Of a stretch of DNA of 64,000 nucleotides, positions 61,001-64,000 are shown in pieces (within the stretch, counting starts at the first letter, position 1; every line of letters begins with the position of its first letter). The notes beneath the pieces are model-generated. The model did no database searches and was not told where the DNA came from. It saw nothing but the letters and a program-made list of their open reading frames with translations. Source of the DNA: Mytilisepta virgata (taxonomy: Eukaryota > Mollusca > Bivalvia > Mytilida > Mytilidae); assembly GCA_028015205.1 (NCBI GenBank), contig CM051517.1:43845135-43909134 (forward strand), given 5' to 3'. A program made the position numbers and the translations under genes.

Positions 61001-63397
61001 TACTCTAGTTCACGATGTCACCTGGTTTAAGGCAGTATACTTCGAGAATCGCGAAGATCTGCCATTTGATGTTTTATATGGCTTTAATATAAAACAGATT
61101 TTGTCAAAATATAAAATGTTTTAAGAGTAGAATTGAAGGTGATATAGGGTAATATTAATGTGGATGAATCAACAATGCCGAATCAGAAAAATAAAATGGT
61201 ATATTGATTACCTCCAAAAAGAAGTTTGTAATTCAAAAACGTTGTAACTGAATTTTCTAAGAAATTGTATGATAATACACGTTTTGTGTCAACAGGAAAG
61301 TTGGAAGATCGGGGGAAAATTGAAAGAATGCGGCACCAATCTTAATGCATTCTTAAAAAATAACAACTGTGATGACGGATGTGTCCCAGACAAAATAAAA
61401 AAGAAATACAACAGTCTGCAGAAAAAACAAAACCAGACAGCAAAGCATTTTAAGACTACAATTAAACTCTTCCAGAAGAACGTAGATGAAGAAAAAGTTC
61501 TAAGACAAAGGATAATAGAGGTACAATGTATTTTGTTTTTTTTTTAATTTCACGTTGTGTCTTAAAGTATTCAGAATCCGTCTGAACATTATTAAACATT
61601 GAAAACGGAAAGACTTCAATTCATTCTTTTTCAGACAGTAGTTTTTTAAACATATACACATGTATATTGTGAGGGACCGGATTTTTAGCTCTTGAATGAA
61701 ACAAAAGATGAGACATATACTGCATCAGAACAAATAATTTCACTAAATATTTTTTTTTAAATTGTAGAAAGTCGCTGGAATGAAAGAAATTTTAATGGAC
61801 AGAATGAAAGAAGGAATAATGGGAATGTATAACAATTTAGTAAAAGCGATGAACATGGCTAAAGGACACGAAGGGTAATTATGACCATTTGTTTTAATTG
61901 TTCCAGAAATGAAAGGAAAAAAGATCAAACGTATCTTCTCTTAGCTATAGTGTATGAAACGGGATATGTTCAATAATATAGGTAATAATGATAATAATAA
62001 TAAAAGAATTGTTGGCAAACAAACCATTAAATGAAAATTTGTTATCACAACCGAAATGTCTACTTCACCTTAATGAGATTAAGAGATTAAAAGATTAAAA
62101 GAGGCAGTGCTATACTTGTACTTTTCCAGGTATGACATCATTACCGGACAGTTAGAAAACTTTTCTGTGGATAGAGTGGTTGAGGAGCTGTTCAGAGTAA
62201 CTTGTGAAACATATTGTACCTATGATCCTGAGGTATTATTACCTTTTATTTAAATCTATAAATTAATTCAAAATATTTTTCTCAGAGTCTCGTAAAACTG
62301 CCGCCATTTTTAAGAAGTAAACAAGGAAAAATATAACAATTCAAATTAAACTATCAAGTTCCGTTGTGGCAAACTTATATACATGTAATGCAATATTTTG
62401 AGGAAAAAAATCGCATAAATGCGACGAGACGTACAACATCAAGAGTTGCTTTGTAGTGTCGCTATATATTGGTACGTAATAGAAATATCCAAATGAATTT
62501 TATATTTTACAGGAGTTTATGTTCGAAACGAATTTTGAGCGGATACTTCCATCTGTTGAGCGTTCCCCTTGCGACTACAAAGCTAAAGGAATGCATAACA
62601 ATACATACTTCAAAAGACTGAGGGATGTCAAAGTAAAATATTCTGACCTTCCAAGAGAGTTCGAATTACCAGGTATTTTAAATAATCCTTTAGAGATTAT
62701 ATACATCTAGTATATAATTGCTTCGTAACCCTTCTATGTCACACATTTAACTGCAATGGAATATTTCAACAAATCTTTTCTCGCCATTAGTGCATCTTAC
62801 ATTTAATGTGTAGTCATTAATAACGTTAGAAGATCGAAGGACTTTTTGTGTTTTTTTTGTTTTCTTTTTTTGCATATTTTACCATTTTATTCATAGAAAA
62901 CGAGGAAAATAAATGGAAATTGTAGGCTTTCAAAAGGGGCATAAAACGACTTAAATGTATAAAATTTAAGAATTTAAGTAGTTTTATGCCCCATTTGACA
63001 GCTCATCATTTTTATTTATTTTCCTCGTTTTCTATTGTCGTATGAGCTGTTTCGCAACATACTTAGTTTTTTATTTATAAGTTAACAGCACCAGTCATTA
63101 TAATATTAGTGATTAGTTATTAACATTAGATAAAAAAATAATATTTGTTACTGACATTAAATGAAAAATAATATTTTTTTACTGATATTAAATAAAAAAA
63201 TATAGACTCTGCAGAATAACAATATTCCACCAAACTTTCTGACACATTAACCTATTCAAATGTGATATCATTGTAATTTATTCGTATGAATTGTTGTTTC
63301 CAAGATGAAGGTTTCTTTCCAAATTCCGGAGGCTTTGGAATAACAAAAGACCAACTAGACGATAAATACAGACAAGGTTTCTTGAACATCAAGTCAG
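54951..63397 (+). CDS. 5' part of a nine-exon (visible) gene for a helical, coiled-coil-like protein, possibly BAR/F-BAR-like
   Basis: Gene model read by eye: 54951-55003, 57100-57230, 59550-59664, 60633-60738, 61296-61520, 61768-61874, 62130-62232, 62513-62672, 63305-63397. Every junction is GT-AG and every phase matches, giving 364 uninterrupted residues that continue past the window. Residues about 100-250 are Lys/Glu/Gln-rich and predicted helical, with a basic KIKKKY at 168-173 and repeated hydrophobic spacing. Residues 246-364 are more globular (a Cys/Tyr-rich stretch, then GGFGITKDQLDDKY). Length, helix content and the K-x-K-K-x-Y element recall membrane-bending BAR or F-BAR proteins, but I see no diagnostic signature, so function is open. 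There is no signal peptide or TM helix, so it is probably cytoplasmic. An alternative first exon lies at 55918 and an in-phase optional exon at 59732. Introns carry several mobile elements. Confidence 0.8.
55797..55917 (+). promoter_or_regulatory. Duplicated promoter / 5' UTR of exon 1b
   Basis: Aligns with 54838-54950 over nearly its full length (ATGACGTNAACAATGC, CCTGACAACG, TTTGCGCCGCTG). The CRE is changed to TGACGTTA, losing the palindrome, so the two promoters may respond differently. Confidence 0.4.
55918..55970 (+). CDS. Exon 1b (alternative first coding exon, downstream copy)
   Basis: This is a duplicate of exon 1a with the same 53-nt length, same ATG context and a stronger donor GTAAGT at 55971. 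It reads MANFALSRLDFVKKQFA. It differs from 1a at about four residues but keeps RLDFVKKQFA exactly, including synonymous changes, which suggests selection on the protein. Phase matches exon 2, so it is a usable alternative start. Both first exons could not be joined in series, because neither has a splice acceptor immediately upstream. Confidence 0.75.
57100..57230 (+). CDS. Exon 2 of the BAR-like gene
   Basis: Preceded by a TTTTTTCAG acceptor and followed by donor GTCAGT. It encodes residues 18-61, beginning KIDQYRWYCSILKQHAREG and rich in Met and aromatic residues. No stop occurs in the required frame. An amphipathic helical stretch is likely. The 2.3 kb intron that follows contains a complete hAT-like element. 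Confidence 0.8.
57450..59093. mobile_element. hAT-like non-autonomous element in intron 2 (1.64 kb)
   Basis: The ends form an inverted repeat CAGYGTTTCACAAA, with CAG-start termini as in hAT elements. Subterminal copies of TTTCACA and CGTACGAT/ATCGTACG occur at both ends. The flanks GCCAGGCC and GCCAGAAC are a possible degenerate 8-bp target duplication. The interior shows no transposase frame. It sits wholly within the intron between exons 2 and 3. Confidence 0.55.
59550..59664 (+). CDS. Exon 3 of the BAR-like gene
   Basis: Acceptor GTTATTCAG, donor GTAAGT at 59665. It encodes residues 62-99, with MAEMKDLLVPLCNATYVLNS near its start and then a Pro/Lys-rich linker (QTPPLSQLKEFKPKSS). Phase in and out fit exons 2 and 4. 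Confidence 0.8.
59732..59995 (+). CDS. Possible optional (cassette) exon between exons 3 and 4
   Basis: An open frame of 264 nt lies between a weak acceptor (TTTAATAG, poor pyrimidine tract) and a good donor, AA then GTGAGT at 59996. Its length is a multiple of three, and its entry and exit phases match the surrounding junction, so including it would insert 88 residues without a frameshift. The peptide (for example WVYFHKSFISIKH) does not continue the coiled-coil character of its neighbours. The phase match and donor argue for it; the weak acceptor argues against. Confidence 0.35.
60461..60620 (-). mobile_element. Retroposon 3' end with (GATG)n tail, minus orientation
   Basis: The minus strand reads TTGCCACTGGACGTTAAACA then (CATC)n, the same 3' core as at about 34850. 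It is inserted in the intron just upstream of exon 4 (12 bp before its acceptor). Confidence 0.6.
60633..60738 (+). CDS. Exon 4 of the BAR-like gene
   Basis: Acceptor TATTTTTAG, donor GTAAAC at 60739. It encodes residues 100-135, including VEILKLQKKVKQHIKSHN, a strongly helical basic segment with heptad-like I/L/V spacing. It ends in phase 0. Confidence 0.8.
61296..61520 (+). CDS. Exon 5 of the BAR-like gene
   Basis: Acceptor TGTCAACAG, donor GTACAA at 61521. It encodes residues 136-210. A short Cys-bearing loop (NNNCDDGCVPD) precedes the basic KIKKKYNSLQKKQNQTAKHF helix and then an acidic/basic helix ending VLRQRIIE. This is the longest visible exon and the core of the coiled-coil region. 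Confidence 0.85.
61768..61874 (+). CDS. Exon 6 of the BAR-like gene
   Basis: Acceptor AAATTGTAG with an upstream T tract, donor GTAATT at 61875. It encodes residues 211-245, starting KVAGMKEILMDRMKEGIMG, Met-rich and helical. Phase 2 exit fits exon 7. Confidence 0.8.
62130..62232 (+). CDS. Exon 7 of the BAR-like gene
   Basis: Acceptor CTTTTCCAG, donor GTATTA at 62233. It encodes residues 246-280, including QLENFSVDRVVEELFRVTC, and ends YDPE. It leaves the coiled coil and enters a more mixed fold. Confidence 0.8.
62513..62672 (+). CDS. Exon 8 of the BAR-like gene
   Basis: Acceptor ATATTTTACAG, donor GTATTT at 62673. It encodes residues 281-333, starting EFMFETNFERILPSVERSP and ending with a charged DLPREFELP. 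Phase 1 exit matches exon 9. The following intron carries a foldback MITE. Confidence 0.8.
62893..63035. mobile_element. Foldback MITE in intron 8
   Basis: Two nested inverted arms: ATAGAAAACGAGGAAAATAA outside and GGGGCATAAAAC-ACTTAA inside, meeting at an AT-rich centre near 62965. No coding content. Confidence 0.7.
63305..63397 (+). CDS. Exon 9 of the BAR-like gene (last visible)
   Basis: Acceptor TTGTTTCCAAG, donor GTAAAG at 63398. It encodes residues 334-364 with a Gly-rich GFFPNSGGFGITKDQ motif. The frame is open at the donor, so the gene continues beyond the window. No further exon was recognised in 63398-64000. Confidence 0.75.
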
Positions 63398-64000
63398 GTA
63401 AAGTTTACAAAGTTGTATAACACCTATGTTCAGTTGCAGTACTGAAAATTAAAATACGACAGCAATCTTAATATTAAAGACAATAAAAAACGTTTAGGTT
63501 ACAAAATGTATGCTTATTTGATTTTTATATCCACCAGCCGCTGTTTTGATTAAGTGTGAAAAATAATTTATAATGAATGACATCAACACTTTAAGCAGCT
63601 GGACAATTTTTAGAAATTCTTGCATCATAAAACTTTAAATCTTTAAATAAATTGCAGATTTACTTCCATACAAAACGTTATGTGTCGAAATGCGTTTTTA
63701 TTTTGAAGGAGCGCACTAATTGTGACGTATTTTACTAATTAATGTATTAAATCATTAGTATAAAATTAGTATTTATACTCTTTATCTGAAGATCCCTGAC
63801 ATTTCAAAGTAGTTTATATGTCTTTAGGTGGGACTGTGCAACATATAGACTCCTAATATATCAAATTACCGGTTACCAACCCTTGAACTTTCAAATAATT
63901 GCATCGTCAGAACTGCCATTCAAAACATAGTCTTTTAGTTGTGGGGATATGTCATGTATAGCTCGTTCCATTTTGTTAAATACCATGTCTATTACGTAGA
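63398..64000. other. Intron 9 of the BAR-like gene
   Basis: Begins with donor GTAAAG after exon 9. No convincing acceptor plus open frame before the window ends. Confidence 0.6.

Overview
This is a 64 kb piece of a eukaryotic nuclear genome. It is AT-rich and intron-rich, with GT-AG introns and little coding sequence. The repeats point to a bivalve mollusc, most likely a mytilid mussel: elements that open with 'AGCTCA(C/T)CTGGCC' and run into GTCCGTCGTC, tRNA-derived SINEs with a 'TTTGTTTAGTTGGGGTTTTA' tail, a TTGCCACTSGACGTTAA / (CAAT)n retroposon tail, and relics of a short dispersed unit I recall as very common in Mytilus. The taxon is inferred from remembered repeat families, not from a search.

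Two genes are well supported. At 24478-25761 (+) one exon holds the whole open reading frame of a class A (rhodopsin-like) GPCR of 424 residues, entered through a clear splice acceptor, so an upstream exon must exist. At 54951-63397 (+) lies the 5' part of a gene running off the right edge. I rebuilt nine exons by eye from splice sites; all phases agree and give 364 residues of a lysine-rich, helical, coiled-coil-like protein that loosely recalls BAR/F-BAR proteins (tentative). Its promoter plus first coding exon is present twice, about 970 bp apart. Both copies have an ATG, the same 53-nt length and the same donor phase, which suggests duplicated alternative first exons.

Weaker coding signals are a possible 12-codon first exon at 9563 that would join the GPCR exon in frame, a 49-codon small ORF at 19534, an N-terminal piece resembling a Mutator-like transposase at 15465, and a protein-like minus-strand exon at 44977-45323 broken by one in-frame stop.

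The rest is introns or intergenic DNA filled with non-autonomous mobile elements: a Harbinger-like MITE with perfect TTA target duplications (44121-44949), a hAT-like 1.6 kb element in intron 2 of the right-hand gene, MITEs at 15845, 46886, 53577 and 62893, several G-rich-apex hairpins (11043, 20851, 21477, 26648, 36689, 37285), a 631-bp tandem duplication, a 380-bp triplicated foldback unit just upstream of the GPCR exon, and two tandem-repeat-bearing elements (166-bp and about 131-bp periods). No rRNA, true tRNA gene, CRISPR array or bacterial-type operon was seen.
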